Positions 1-13,590 of a stretch of DNA of 64,000 nucleotides are shown piece after piece (within the stretch, counting starts at the first letter, position 1; each line of letters begins with the position of its first letter). The position numbers and the translations under genes are program-made. The stretch is from Promerops cafer (taxonomy: Eukaryota; Chordata; Aves; Passeriformes; Nectariniidae). The notes beneath the pieces were generated by a model, which ran no database searches, had not been told where the DNA came from, and was given only the letters and a program-made list of their open reading frames with translations. The stretch covers positions 1,805,256 through 1,869,255 of the forward strand of contig VZSE01010018.1 in the NCBI GenBank assembly GCA_013398275.1. The letters run 5' to 3'.

Positions 1-1312
1 TCTGGAGTGATGTGTGGCTCCATGGAGAGCCACAGTGTGCCTGCTCTTCCCTCAAAGACCATTATTTGCCTTGGTTGTTGTTTCCCAGTGGGTTCCCACA
101 GGAATCACTCCCTCTGGAGCATGAGGGGGAGAGTCATGCAGAGCAAGCTGTATCCTCAGGGGCATGGAGCTCTGTGGGTTGCTGAAGGCATAATTTTCTG
201 TAAGAAATAGCTGTTGTGAATAAAACTAACAGATACAGAAAGAATTAAATTTGAATAGCTTTCTTTGTTGCCTGTCATTTGGGGAGTTGTTTGGTTTTCC
301 CCTGTTGCTAAGCCAGTTGGGGAAACAAGGATCTCTCTGACTCTTCCTTATGGATATTTTTATATAACCCATCAGACCTGAAGTTATGTTATTCTAATGT
401 AAGAATCACTTTTTTTTTTTTTCTGTTTCACATCTTTTCCCATGCTTTCTTTTCAATGAAATCTGAAAATTTCCAGATTTAGATGGCAATACCTGTAGTG
501 TAAGGGCTTGTTAAATACAAAACAAAAGGACTATATATATTATTCTAAGGCTGAGGTAACCAAATACTATAATCCGTATTTATGTGATGGAGAAATGGAG
601 CCACAGACTTGTTCAAAGCTGTAAAGAATTTGGTATGCCACAGATTTGGAACACAGAAGCTTTCTTGGCCCTATGCCCCAACCACCAATAAATAAGGCTT
701 CTTCTCATTAGAGCTCAAATATAACTTGAGCTTTTGATCTAGTACTGAGGAGAATCCTGCCCTTGATTTGAAGATGCATTTAGTAAGCTTGTGTTCTTCC
801 ATAACTGATTTGTGACAAGCAGATTTATCGCCTTATGTTATGTAAGAAGAAAGCTGGCATGTGAGATGCTCCATAAGTTGTAAGTGTAGGAAGGAGATCC
901 CCCCCACACTCCCAGTTCAGCCTCCAAAGTGCCAGATTTTTCTGTGGGAGAATATGCAACATTTGGGTATGCACCAATACGAGCTTGCACCATTTAAATA
1001 TTAGGTTGCATCCAGTCATTCCATTCTGTTAAAATAAAGCTGGTTTCAATGCTGTTCTTGTCAAATGCCTCTACCAGAAAGGTTCTTGCTCTCTGCCAAA
1101 GCTTTGGTTTCTGCAGCAGGCCAAGCCCTAGTTTTTCTAACAGGCCTATTTGCTGTGCTATGTCCAGACTTTGTGTTGTTGCATGGTCCAGATGGCTTCA
1201 GGTGGCTTTGATTGATAGAGTGCAGAGTACACACCTCCTGTGTGGTTGGGGACTGGTTTCAGCTGCTCAGTGTGTGCATTGCTATAGGATCTTCCCTTTG
1301 CTGCTCCTCGCA
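1..1312. other. Unique AT-rich DNA, no gene seen
   Basis: No recognisable repeat, RNA or coding exon. There is a 13-base T run at about 410-422. The short open frames have no domain character. The stretch ends at the tail of a CR1 element. Confidence 0.6.
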
Positions 1313-1800
1313 GTCACAGAATCATTTATATTGGAAAAGATCTCCAGGATCATTTGGTTCAACCTTTGATTGATCTCCACCTTGTCAACCAGACCATGGC
1401 ACCAAGTGCTATGTCCAGTCATTTCTTGAACAACTCCATTGAAGGATGACTCCCCCACCTCCCTGGGCAGCCCATTCCAACGTTTAGCAGTCCTTTCTGC
1501 TGGAAGAAATTCCTCCTGGTGTCCAACCTCAACCTTCCCTCGTGCAGCTTGAGGCCATGTCCTCTTTCCATGTCGCTGGTTGCCTGGGAGAAGAGACCCA
1601 TGTCTCTACACCCACTTTTCAGATAGTTGTAGAGAGTGATAAGGGTCCCCGAGACTCCTCTTCTCCGGGCAGAACAACCCCAGCTCCCTCAGCTGCTCCT
1701 CATAGGACTTACACCTACCTTGAATGCTGCTGTGGAGCACTGAGACCTCACCTGGTGTGTACTGATTTTTCAAGAGTGGTCCCAGCTGGGATGATGAGCT
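1313..1800 (-). mobile_element. CR1 LINE, 3' part, 5'-truncated, antisense
   Basis: Read on the + strand this is the reverse complement of an avian CR1 3' region. It starts with a CACAGAATCATTTATATTGG-like tail and a 'guided' block ending TTGGTTCAACC. It continues through the CCTGGGCAGCCCATTCCAA block, the GGAAGAAATTCCTCCTGGTG block, the CAGCTTGAGGCCATGTCC block and the CCCAGCTCCCTCAGCTGCTC block near 1680-1700. The LINE 3' end is therefore at the left and the truncated 5' side at the right. Open frames on both strands here are repeat-derived. The right boundary is approximate. Confidence 0.93.
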
Positions 1801-3018
1801 CTGGCTTTCTGTGTGTCTGATAAAAGCAGAGTAGAACCATTCTATATTTGACTCACCTATAGCAATTGCTTTAGCAAACACCAAAATAGCTCAAAATACT
1901 GGAAAAATTTTACGAGCCTCTCACAGGCTTAAATTGCTTTTATGTACTGAGAAAAGTAGTGAGCCTAAATGCAACCATTCCAGGAGGTTTGATGTCACTC
2001 CTAAGGTTTTAGCAAATGATGTGATTGCATTGAAATGCAGAACGGCACATTTCAATTACAGTTTCCAGTCTCTAGGTTTTCTAACCTCTTCCAGGATTTG
2101 TCATAAGGCAATTGTGCGGAATTTGTGATTTCTGATATGAACCTGGAAGGGTTAATAATTCCTTTTGTTAGTACCTAAGATTTTAGCAGTTGATAAGTTT
2201 CTTGCCTATTTCTGAGTGCCACTTTGAACTTCAGATTAATCTTCTAAACACTAAGGGCTTTAGGAGCTCATGACATGATGGGAATGTTTGTACCTATTGT
2301 GACTTTTTCATTATCGTGATGGACATTCAAAAATGAATATGGATAAATGATCAGATTAAAAGTGAGTGCAACAATTAAGCCATATATATAGTTGGGGAAG
2401 ATATAACCCAGCTGTAGAGGTGAGCTTATTGGAACTTTACAAAGTGCTTTTTTTTACATCCTCTTTAGTTGCTGGTAGTATTGCAGCTCTCTGCTACTAT
2501 TACCTGTAGTGTCTAGTAATTAATGTAGAAAAGATGCTGGGAAGTACTTGTTACATCTTTAAATTATTAGTTCTGGGTTTGCTGATGTTCCACAATTTAA
2601 TCCTGCAAATGCTGAGGGTTTCCAGTAGAGGTCAGGATGACATTGTCAGATATTTTGTAAGTCTGTTGACCTGAATAGGAGCCATCTAAGACTTTTCCTT
2701 ATTCTCACAGGCAAAACGTTTGGGTGGGGTTTGTTTGTTTTACCTTTTTAATATGCAGATAAAGCACTGTATAATTATTTTGGTTTCCTCTCCGGACTTC
2801 ATCAACAACTTTGTAAAGTTTGATGGCAAACATACCTAGTTACTTCAGAAAATGTGATGGTTGGGAATAAGGAAAAACAGTGGGAAGGGGATGAGCCTGA
2901 AGAGCTAATGCTGCTATTGAGGTAAAGGTCTGTTACAGTGCAAATGTTAAGACTAGGGGGCCTGAGAAACTGGTTTAGAATAGTTTTAATTTTTTATACT
3001 GTGTGTAAATTTGTACAT
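1801..3018. other. Unique AT-rich intergenic or intronic DNA
   Basis: No gene or RNA recognised. Nothing here matches CR1, an LTR or a low-complexity tract. Confidence 0.55.
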
Positions 3019-3048
3019 AAATATATATATACACACACATATATATGC
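3019..3048. repeat. TA/CA compound microsatellite
   Basis: A run of alternating TA followed by five CA units and then TA again, in a wider A/T/C-rich patch that extends to about 3100. It is compound and interrupted, so it is probably old. Confidence 0.85.
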
Positions 3049-6000
3049 ATAATCACACATACCTACACCGACATATTATGTATATCAGCATACATATATT
3101 TTTATCTAAGACTATGCTACACACACACAGCAGCAACACTTAAGCAGCCTTTGCTTTGTCAACTCATCTCTGCTTTTTCATTGTAGCTGCTGTCTCCTGG
3201 CTTTAGTAAAAGAACAGATCTGGCTGAAAAAGCAACCCTATGGAGCAGAGGAAAAAAGATATTTTTGGATTTTCTTTTTCAGCCACACCAATTACTTGAT
3301 TGGTTTTGCAGCGTAGCCATGCAAATAAACATATCCACCCAGGGCACTGAGCTACTAGGTGAATAAAACTGCCTAAGCTGTCTTGATGACTGAAAAGAGC
3401 TAGGGAACATAGTTTGTATTTTAAAATACTAAATCCTCTTCTAGACTCTGGAACACAGTTTCCTGACTGGGGTAGATTTTGTGGCAGGTTCTATAATGCT
3501 AAACCATGAAGTCTGTGGTAGCCTTGTATGCTGGTCTCGTGCACAGGCACATCACAGAACTGCTTCACTTCACTTATTTTGCACAGTTCACTGTTAGCTG
3601 GCATTGCAATATATGTTTCTGTTTTTGTATATGTTTCAGGTTTGTGTTGCATTAAGATCTCAAATATATCTACAAATGCTCATGCACGCACTACACACAA
3701 GAAGTTACCTGTGTTGTATTTAATGCCTTCCTGTGCACACTGGATAGGGGCACATCAGCAATTTAAAGGTTTCACACACCAACCCTTTTGTAAAATGTAT
3801 GTTCTTCTTCTCTGGATGTGTGTAGGGATCAACTCTTGCAATCCAGCCTTCAGTGGGCATCCACTGCAGGTGCACTCATGTCACCACTGTTCAAAGACAC
3901 TTCAGCATCTGAGTTCCAGAAGAGCTGGAGCAGCCTGTTGTTTACGGCCCCTTGGACAAAATGGCTTTCTCCACTTTTGGTAGAAACCAACTACAAGGCA
4001 CATGAAAAATCCAGGCCCCCAAATGCAGTTTGGTTACCTAAACAGGACAAGGTGATATTCACCATCTCTGAGTATAGAAAATGTTGTGGAAGAAGATAAA
4101 TAGCTGAGGGTGAGGTGCAGTAAGATGTCTATGAAATCTACTTTTCCTGATGTCTGTTCTAAATTATCTTGACATTAAAGGTTTTATCAGACCATGACGT
4201 ACTTTCCAAGAGAAGTAGTGAAAGTTCATATTGCCGGTGACATTAATAGCTAGACTGGAAAAATCACTTTGAATGCATATAGGGAATGAACCAAAAAGTT
4301 CTCTGAGACATATTAGGTAGCTCATGTGGTCTTTTTTTATCTATTTATTGTGACAAAATAAAATCAAACATCATGTTTTATCACTCCTATTTTAGAAATT
4401 ATTTTGTGTCCACATAGATGTTTCATCTTTGAATTGGAAACAAGGATATTTTGAAATCAATCATTTCTGGACCAAGATGGCAGCAAATGAAATGAAGCAA
4501 TGCTGTCTTATGTTATCTGCTTTATAATTTATCATAGTAGGCAAGCACAGTTTACAAATTACAAGGTCACCTTACATTTTAGGGGTTTAGGTATCTTACC
4601 ATAAAGGGGGTATATTTCCTCATGGTGATTCTTACTATTTATGAAGTCTGCCTAGCTGGGTGATGAAAGCATGCTTATTTTCACATAAATTTTGAGAGAA
4701 GTTCATTGCTAAACTGGGAATTAAATACAGTTATTGGGTAAAGAAGAGCAGTATTTCTCTTAAACTCAAGGATGTTCAGCCCATTAAGACTAAACTACTT
4801 TTTCTGAGATGAAAACTGTCTGGGTGCTTGAAGTTCAGGTTTATCTTGACTAATCAACTGTTAAAAAAAAGTAATTCTGTAGCAGAAGTATATGGCATGC
4901 TTTATTTACTTATTTTGCTTAAGTGTATTTTAAGAGAAGAGGTGTTTTTGGTCGATATCGCATTGGCCTTTGGGCTACTTGGACTTTTATAAAGAGTTCT
5001 GCCTGAGACATCTTTGGGGTGTTTAGCCCAGCTGCTTTTTAGTTCTTGTCTCTCTCTGCCTGGTGTTTACCCTCAGTATGGGAATACAAAGCGCTGTCAG
5101 GTACTGACAGCTTTTATTCTGTCGGGTTTAAGCAAGCTGTGTTCCTGCAGAGGCCTCCCAGAAAGGAGTCCCACAACTCCCCTGCTTCCCCTGGTAGCTG
5201 TTTTCTGTCACCAGCCCACCTTTAACTCCTCTTCCCCATAAATGGCACCCTTCCAGATGGCCATGCACAGTGGCAGTCGTCCTGTCTTGCTGCAGGCCCA
5301 GCTGGCTCTGAGCAAGGCAAACACTGATAGTTACAGTACTCTGTCAAATGGGGTACCAACACTCGAGTCCTCCTTGCCTTTATTTTCTTAACTAGCTGCC
5401 TTCTGCTATGCCAGAGTACCTGGCCTTTTGTCTGACTCTAAAGCTATCATCCCATTTCACCATTTGGAGGCCTTGATCTCTTGTAATACTCCAGGTAAAA
5501 CATTCTCCATGGTCACTGGCATCATGCACATCTTGGCAGCACCTAGCAGATAAGAAAAGGAGGAAGGATCTCTGCTTCAGCTTTGCCAACTTCTAATCCT
5601 GCTGGCCAAGTCCTCCTTGACTCTTCAGTAAGGGTTTTTTTGTGGTTGGTTCGTGATTTTTTTGCTCATTTTATGCCAGTAGCTAGAAAACAACTCACTC
5701 TAGCTTGTTGTTTGGAACGTATAAAGAGAATAAAGATGAAGCATGCATTCTCCTTCCTGGTCAAAGCACAGAGTTAGCACTATTAATGAAGAAGATATTA
5801 AAGAAATAAAACAAAAACATTTGTAAAAGTGCTACTTCATACCCACTTATTTCTGCAATATGCAAACTACCTGTTTTCCAGGGTAGTGTTTTAGGATGTT
5901 CTATGCTGAGGAAACACCTACCATAATTTTAGTTATTGTGGTTATTGCTGAGTAGTAACTCAGCACTGTTTGTCTTCCTATTCAAATTCAAAGATCTGAT

Positions 6001-6720
6001 TTATATTTGATTTTAATTACATATACCTTGAAGTTTTACTTCACTTTTCTGAATTCCTTTGCAGAGAAGCAGCATTTACATTCTTACTATTTTTAGTTTT
6101 GTTTTGAAATATAAATTGAAAATGACACAGAGCATCAAAGGAACAGACTCAGCTCCTGTCCTGTTTTTTCTGCCCAGATCCCTTATCTGTAATTTTGAAT
6201 ATGGCCTCTTATATTTCACATCCACAAAGTACTCACACTTTTTACCTCTGATGTCTTAATAGCATCCACTGAAGTATTTCTAAAGACAGTTTCTTCTCTG
6301 TTTCTGAGCTAATGTAGCCTTTACACATGAAAGAGTAGTCTCTTCTTACTCTGCTTTCAAATTTAGTTTGTTTAGTACATCGCATTTTTAATAACCAAAA
6401 AGTTATGCATAAGTGGCACTGTTTTGATAAAAATAATATAGTCTTTATCAGTATTTTCAGATCATGGTTTGGTCAACAAATATAAGCTATGTGTATTAAA
6501 TCTTGAATGTTTGAGTTCATTTTTGTGGGGAATCTTATGAGCGTATAAAGATTAAATTCTGTTGTGTCCAGATCTGCATCGAGCTCTTATTGTGTTTACT
6601 GTTGCCCCATTCCATATGCTACTTATTTATATCCACCTTCCTCCCAGGTAAATCTTCATTAACATCTGCAGAGGCTCAGCTTGCTTTCATCCAACATGAA
6701 GGATTAGATGTTTTAAGCCA
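3049..6720. other. Unique DNA, no supported gene
   Basis: The longest open frame is 3528-3983 (+, 151 codons). It has no recognisable domain and no splice context, so I treat it as chance. The part at 5010-5600 is more GC-rich than its surroundings, with C/T-rich stretches, but has no repeat or gene that I can name. Confidence 0.5.
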
Positions 6721-6764
6721 TATCTATATATATATACATATACATATGCATATGCATATACATT
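6721..6764. repeat. TA/TACA/TGCA microsatellite-like tract
   Basis: Starts as (TA)n and degenerates into alternating CATA and TGCATA units. It is low complexity and AT-rich. Confidence 0.8.
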
Positions 6765-7379
6765 TTTAGCTTATTTTTCTTCTGAACTTCCAAAAGAAGC
6801 ACAGAATTAATGGAAAACCCAGAAGTGGAAAGAGATGACAATATTAGAAAAACTGAGACTCAGGAGTCTTTTTAAGTTTTGCATGGCTTTTGTTTTACTT
6901 GCACTTGTTTTTCTTTTTCTTTCTTTTTTGTATTCATTGCAAATGTAAATGTGTGTGACAATTTTCATTATACAGTATGGGACTGAATGTTGTCTGGAGT
7001 AGTTGATGTTCTTCCAAAAAAGCTCTGATTTAATAAGTGAATACCTTCAAAAGTCTCCCAGTTGTGGAATTGATTACAATGGGAAGCAAGTGATCCACTT
7101 TACTGCTGCGCTGAAGGAAAATAAATTTACCCCTGCCATTGACACCTTAAGTAAATCATGGGTTGTACATGTTGTGTCTGTCTTCAAATGAACTTGCATT
7201 GAAACTCTGACTGTGTAAGAAGATGTAACAAATGCTCACTGGTATAATGATTGGTCTCTGTTCGGTACTAGGAGCACAGAACTAATGCCTAGAATACAGA
7301 GGCTGAATTGTTACTCCTAAGGACAAAAAAAAAAAAGAAGTATAACCATTACTTCAGGTCACCACTAAGGTCACTGACA
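6765..7379. other. Unique DNA, no supported gene
   Basis: The open frame at 7003-7191 (+) has no recognisable homology. A short A run lies at 7327-7336. Nothing else stands out. Confidence 0.5.
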
Positions 7380-7880
7380 GCACAGCATGGGGGATTCAAG
7401 TAGAGCAGCATGACTGCAGCTCACTCATGGCTGTGAAAGAGGTCTTTAGTCCCCATTGCCACTATGTGATTAAATTGGAAGAAGAGAGAATACATTCTTT
7501 TGTGTTTATTTGCTTTTTTAAAAAGAAAATTTGAAAAATGAAATTTGAAAAGAATGCATTATACATAAGCATTGCTGTTGCTCCTACTGTTTACTGTTCC
7601 ATGAAGATTTTGTCTGTTAAATTAGTAAAATCAGGGGTGAGTGGGTTGGTGGGGAGACCCCTCTGCAATCCATGCACTGCTTGCTTTAATAATTAGATAT
7701 GGTCCTGTTGTCACACTGGAGTTCAGCTTTTATCATTCTTGGCAGACAGAGCAGAGCAACACTCTGGCACTTGACCTGCCCATAAAAACTTGAACAGGAA
7801 ACAGCAATAAATAATCCACTCAAAAGGCCCTTGAGAAAAGCATTGCACTTGATTCCTTATAGGAATTGCATGTTACTCCA
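7380..7880. other. Possible conserved noncoding element
   Basis: Repeat-free block with several regulatory-looking words, including TTTAATAATTAGATATGG and ATAAATAATCC, without open-frame character. The call rests on texture only: long non-repetitive runs with homeodomain-core TAAT words. A multi-species alignment would decide it. Confidence 0.28.
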
Positions 7881-9499
7881 GTGAGAAAGTGGCTCTTTCA
7901 AAACACAAGCTTTGTATTGTTACCATTTTTAAAATTTATTTTTTATGAATAAATGTCCTAATGGTAGCTTGCAAGATAATTTTTTTGTGTATAGAAGACC
8001 TGAAGGAAGCTTCAAAGTTGTTTCCAGTTTTATTCCTTTTTAACATAGAAATAAACTTACAGCATATACACACACATCCAAACAGCATTTCAAACAAAGA
8101 ACAAACCAGCCAACATCTTCCTCCATAGTTGGTCTTGGCTTCTTTCACATGGGGACCCTGATTTTTCTTGTTCTGTTTTCCATGGCAACCTTCATCCTGC
8201 TGAAGTCACCTAAGAGTTTGACCCCAAATCCCTTACCTCAGTCAGAATACCCCTCCTAACTTGGGGCCTTATCATTGAAATTGGCATGAGGTGCAAAACC
8301 TGCTCCAGTTTCTCTAGAAATTTCTTTCCTCAGTTTTTGAGGGAAGTGGAGGAGTATTTCATTTCCTGCTCTAGCCTGAAAGAAAAGACTGATTCTGTTT
8401 ATATTTATCGCAACCTATTTATAGTCCTTGACGATGTGATCTGTTCCACAAATATTTGCTTTAATCTCTGGCTTTTCTCATGAACTAAATTACAAAACTA
8501 AGAAATCATTCGTAGTGGTGTAGTCACACAATAATTTTTTTCATGTGTGTACAATAATCTAATATTTCACGTTTATTTCAGCATCCTGAATGAATCTATA
8601 GTACTTGCTAAGGAAAAGGAAAATGTTTAATATTTGCCAAGAATAGTCTGAGACAACAGGGTTTGGGAAGACTACTATCACACTTACCTTTAGTAAATTA
8701 AAATTATTGTTAGTAAAATGCAGAGTGGTTTTGTTGGTGTTTTCAATTATTATTTTCATTCATGTAGTCTTTGTTTCCAGCTCTGCTAACTTTTAACTAG
8801 ACTTTGAAATTTTAGAAAAAAAGAGCCAAACCAAGTTTGTTTTTTTTTTAAGGTTTATTTTCAATGAGATTAAACTATACTCACTTTTTCCACTCTTTAG
8901 AAGCCAAACTCCTAGATCTTTGGCTGTTTAGATGGGTCAGTTTTATTGACATTATTCTCTTGGCTTGCTGAAGATACATGTATTTAAAGATCAGGACAGT
9001 GATTGCTCAAACCAGAAATTCCATGAATTTTTTTTTTTTCAATTTCTCAGGAATGCTATTTTTCCGAAAGAAACGGTACAAGATACAGAGAAGATTGATA
9101 AAGTTCCAGGTCTTTCAGTCTTGTGTCTGGTGTAGCGTCTGAATTCAAAAGTTGCAAACCTAAATGATCATGAATCTTGTCTTAGAGAGGTACAGAAACC
9201 AATGTCTCTATTTGGTTGTACTTTTTTTTTTTTTTTCATTTATTTCTGCCCTTTAGGATCCTAAAAAGCACCTAGAGTAACTAACGCAGAAAGGTACTTG
9301 GGACCAGTGTATCAGTTTGAAATAGTTGGATAAGTTGATTGATTTCTGCAATGTTATGATTTCTTATATGGCACATGTTGAAGGTGACAGCGAGGCCCAC
9401 ACTCAAATGGGCCCTGAACCATGTGAGGTCTTTGGCTGGCAATGGAGTCCATCTTCTACCTGTCCTTGCACACCAGGTTGAAAAAGATACTTGGTACCA
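7881..9499. other. Unique AT-rich DNA
   Basis: No gene or transposon recognised. A 15-base T run lies at 9222-9236. A GATACAGAGAAGATT word near 9085 resembles U6 snRNA, but nothing around it does. Confidence 0.5.
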
Positions 9500-9592
9500 C
9501 ACGATTCTTGGCCTGTCCTATGCAGGGCCAGGAGTTGGACTCGATGATCCTTGTGGGTCCCTTCCAACTCAGCACATTTTATGATTATGGGA
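9500..9592 (+). mobile_element. CR1 LINE 3' tail, sense
   Basis: Contains the characteristic CR1 terminal block in sense: GGAGTTGGACTCGATGATCC, then GTGGGTCCCTTCCAACTC, and a degenerate TTTATGATTATGG tail at about 9578-9592. The upstream side (9375-9500) may be a diverged continuation, but I cannot align it by eye. Confidence 0.85.
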
Positions 9593-10089
9593 CTTGCATG
9601 AATTTGCCTATTTTGCAAAGGGGCGAGAAAGTAGCGCTGGCCAAGTGTCAGGTGGTCTGTGGTCGCCACTTGCACCCTCAGTGAGCAGCTTACTCCCAGC
9701 CATGTTCCCGCTGAGATTTGCAGGTAGGGCTGTCTTAGTGCACTGAAATATTGCATTTATGTGCTTCACTGCTCACTCCTTCCTCTTTTTTGTAAGCAGA
9801 ATATTATGAACAGCTTGAATGCCTTGAAATTCTGCTTGTCTGTATGATTTTCAACCAGACTTAAATGCATGACTCATTTGGTAGCAAGGACAGGTAAAAC
9901 CATTGTATTCTGTCTAACATATAATCATTATCATGTTAGTTATCTATTTAGTTTTTCAAAATTTCCATTAAAAGTTAAAAAAATTGTGTCTGTGGCTTTT
10001 GCAAACATCCACCTTTTTATTTTTTAGAGAGGTTTACCCTTCTACCAAGTATTTATTAGCCTACATGGAATTCATAGGCTAGTGGAGAA

Positions 10090-10420
10090 CTCATTTATTT
10101 ATTTACTAATTTTCTTGGTTATTGACTATGCAAAAGTTTCCACTAATGAGAATTCTTCCCTGTTGTGAGTCATTAATACATTAAGTACACTTCAGATTCC
10201 TCCAGTAATGATACAATGAGAATTGCTTAGCTGATTTAAATGACACAGATGTAGTACTAATTATACATTTTAAATTGGCAACAAACACAATTAATTTACT
10301 GATTATCAAAAACAAAAGTAAACTTTTTTTATTATAGTAATTTGCTATAATTTATCACACAGCCATTTTCTTTGTGTAATATTTATGCTTTTGACAAACC
10401 TACAAAGAGATATGTAATTA
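10090..10420. other. Candidate conserved noncoding element, AT-rich
   Basis: Dense in TAAT and ATTA cores (CATTAATACATTAAG near 10170, ACTAATTATAC near 10255, CAATTAATTTAC near 10290). Also has a forkhead-like CAACAAACAC at about 10279-10288. No transposon signature and no coding frame. This texture is typical of homeobox-bound enhancers, but it can also arise by chance in AT-rich DNA. Confidence 0.35.
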
Positions 10421-13034
10421 GACCTGTTTCATCCATCACTGGCTGCCTTTTAACCAGAGGTTTTACGTGAACAGCTTACAAAGACACTATGAGATTAACC
10501 AAATCATAATGGTGCCATCTTTTAAACCAACAAATGCTTTTTTTTTTAGTAATTTATGTGGATTATCAAAATTGAATTGTTTAATTTTACTTAGGTTCCT
10601 GAAGGTATTTTACAGAGCTATTGTTTGGGTAGTGCTTTGTTTGGTTGTAGTTTAGCAGAACTGTCTGTGTTTGATTGAATTTTTTTTGTAAAAACTCAAA
10701 ACAAAATTCATTAATTGTCATTTTTGAAGAGAAAAGCCTCAAACAATGATGCACAGAATAAAAATCTTTATTCCCACAGCAGCAACAATCCCCTCTCTAA
10801 ATGCTTTGTTCTTGGGAAAGTTTGGAATTATTTGTCCATGGATTTGGGAAATCCAAAATGAGGCCAGTGTTTTATTTTCATTTAAGGCTAGATTTTGGGC
10901 ATTAAAAATCTGCAAGCATTAGAAATCTCCATGTCAAGCCCTGTCATCAAATCATTTATTTACCTGTTAAATACTGTCTTTAGAGAGCTTCATGGTGCCT
11001 GTAGTGCCATGGAAACTTGCCAGATGTATGGCATCATTAAAGTAGTCTTTGAAGTCTATATTAATATAGGATAGACAGAACTATCATGGAAGAGGTTGTA
11101 ATTGTTGGCTCTGGTATAATCCTTTACACTTACTGTAGAACCAGGAGTTAAAACCAACAAACTGGAAACCAAGCCCCCACCTTCCAGATTCTCCCCTCCC
11201 CAAACCAATAGAGGCAAAACTCCCTCTCTTAGATGTTTATTCTGTATTTTCATGTCACTGGTCTTTCTGGAGGAAAGGTCTGTAAGTCATGTTTTTATGG
11301 ATTGGAAGGTCTTTCAGTTCATTTAAAAAGTATGTACATTTTCAGGTAGTGACCTGTTGTGGCCAGTTTAGGCTAGAGAAGCAAATTTTACCAGAACATG
11401 TGATGTCCTCTGATCTGTACTTTCATCATGCTTGACATCCTTCTTTTAGTTGAGAACTGTTTTGTTTTCCATGGAGTTTTTCTAAGTCGAAAATTTTACC
11501 ACTTGATTTTTCTAGGCGTGTGATGGATGCAAAGGGAGTGTGAAATCCCCTATTTGAAATGCCATTTCAAGACAAAAAATCCTACTCACCATGCTTTTTT
11601 CCACTCTGGAAATTATTACTAATTTTTAGGAAATAATAATATATCTAAGTGGAGCATGGGATCTTCTGAAGAGAGTACAGAATTTAGTTTCCTTAGACAC
11701 CATCAATAGCAGTGATAGTGATGACAAGTGCCAACAGCAGCAGCACAGTTCTTGTCCCAGGTGAGCACAGGTGCATTTGAAGGAGATGCATGTCCATTCT
11801 CTCTTCTAGAATGTTTATTTGCTCCTTATCATCTGTCTACATGTAGAATCACAGCCACCTGCCAAGAAGCACTTTTCCATCTGTTTTCTCAAAGTATTCC
11901 TAAAAAACCCCCAGACAATGTTCCTGTCCACCAATTTGTCTTATGTTTTCAACAATGAATTGCCTACTCAGGGAGGAAAAGCATTTATTTCTGTTTTATA
12001 AAATATCTATTTCTGCATTTATTTGTTTCTTCTTTATTAAACATGAGTTGGGTGATGAACACTTCCACAATGTGTTTTCTTCCTAATTTTAATTTATTTG
12101 TCCTTCCTTTTTTTGTTGTTTGTTTTTTTTTTTTTTTTCCCTAGGAGGGAAGATGTGTAGTGGCAAGTGTACAGGTATGGACATGTAGTTTTCTGGAAAC
12201 AATTAAAATTCCCTTTTAAAAGCAGAAAATAGCAATTTCATTATGTAATATAATTTCACTGTGCTGTACCTTTAAAAAGAAATATGCAGTTGTTCTTGAG
12301 CTATTAAACTATATGTGTCACCGATTTATCCTGTTACCAAAAGGATCTCATGTGTCACTTGGCAGAATGACAGCTTTTTTTCCCCAGTCTATTGTATAAT
12401 TGTGTTTTGTTAGCTGCTTTTGTTTTATAAATACTGTGCTAAAGGGATCTCTGAAGATCAAGATTTTTGATGCAGTATTTTTTGTTGCTGTTCTTTGATG
12501 TTGACCTTCTCCCACTCCCCTCACAGCAACAAGCACAATATTTTGTTCTCAAAAAGTTACCAAATCTATGTCAGGAAAAAAAGCATTTATTTTTCACGTC
12601 AGAGTTTTTGCAAGCAGGCCAACTCCATTCCAGCAGATTCTTCACTGAAACTCTCCTGAAACAATTTTCCCAGAAAAAAATAGGCTCATGAAAATTTTAT
12701 TTACTTGAAAATGTGCAGAGGGGCTCCAGTGCTCTCATTCTTCGTATGTTTGACTACACAAGCTTGGAACACTGGCATTAGTATTTGTTATTTTTCCTCC
12801 TGACAATTTCCCCTTCTAGCAAAAGCAGTGACATAGTCTCTGCCTGTACATTTAGAATGAGAAGTTTCTCCTGTAATATTTAATTGAAATCCTTCTTATT
12901 GAAACATAATTGAATTAGTTCTTATCCTATCTTTTGGTAGTTATGGAAAGAAATTATTTGTTGCTTGCTTTACAACAAATTCTAGATATTGCTCCTAAAC
13001 ACTCTGTTTTTAAGCCCTTCCTTCTCTTTATCTT
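10421..13034. other. Unique AT-rich DNA, no supported gene
   Basis: No coding exon or RNA recognised. A T16 run lies at 12123-12138, followed by CCCTAG, which looks like a splice acceptor but is not followed by a convincing exon. 10740-10990 is repeat-free and could be a weak conserved block. Confidence 0.5.
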
Positions 13035-13590
13035 GTCTTCATTATACTGAACATATCCAGTTCCCTTAGCCCGTCTTCGAGATCCTGCTTGTGAAACATC
13101 TTGTCAGTCTTAAGGCTTCCCTCGGGGTTTTCTGGAGCCTCTCTGCCTTTCTCACAGAGAAATGGCCCAACCCAATAGTGTTTCAGCTGAGCCTACTCGT
13201 AGCCAGGAGAGCAGAAAACTTCACGTCTTTCCCATGACACTTGAAAAATTGTTTTTCAGATTGACATTTACTCGTTTTGCACTGGCATTCAGTTTTTGGC
13301 TTCTGTTCAGTTTGAGCTGCTATAACATCAATGCTGTGTCAACTGCTGCTTAGCCATGTAGCTAACATTTCGTATTATGTTTTCATTTTTTTGAAGTGAA
13401 ATATTTGAATTTTGCCTCCATTGAATTGAGTCCTGTTGATATTATAGCTCTGATCTGAGTTCTGAAATTAGTGTGAAATCTAATCCTGCTCTTGAGGTTG
13501 CCTGCAACCCCTCCCAGCTCAGTGTAAGCCATAAATGTCGTAACATATTTTCTATCCAAGTTGTTAATGAAAGTATTTAAAGTTTACTAG
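13035..13590 (-). mobile_element. Old, decayed CR1-type LINE copy, antisense
   Basis: Two anchors match the reverse complement of CR1. At 13050-13140 is the 'CCAGTTCCCTTAGCCCGTCTTC ... TTTTCTGGAGC' region. At 13470-13585 is the AACCCCTCCCAGCTCAGTGT block, followed by a TATCCAAGTTGTTAATGAAA-type block. The second anchor resembles CR1 consensuses from older amniote lineages rather than the young avian 3' ends, and divergence is high throughout. The region between is consistent in length but barely recognisable. Start and end are approximate. Confidence 0.72.

Noticed and set aside
3528..4099. 151-codon and 93-codon overlapping + strand frames
   Set aside because: No recognisable domain, cysteine-rich by composition only, and a frame shift between the two. 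Not supported as a gene.
9070..9110. U6 snRNA-like word GATACAGAGAAGATT
   Set aside because: Only about 15 bases agree. The flanks on both sides do not continue the U6 sequence and there is no terminal T run in place.
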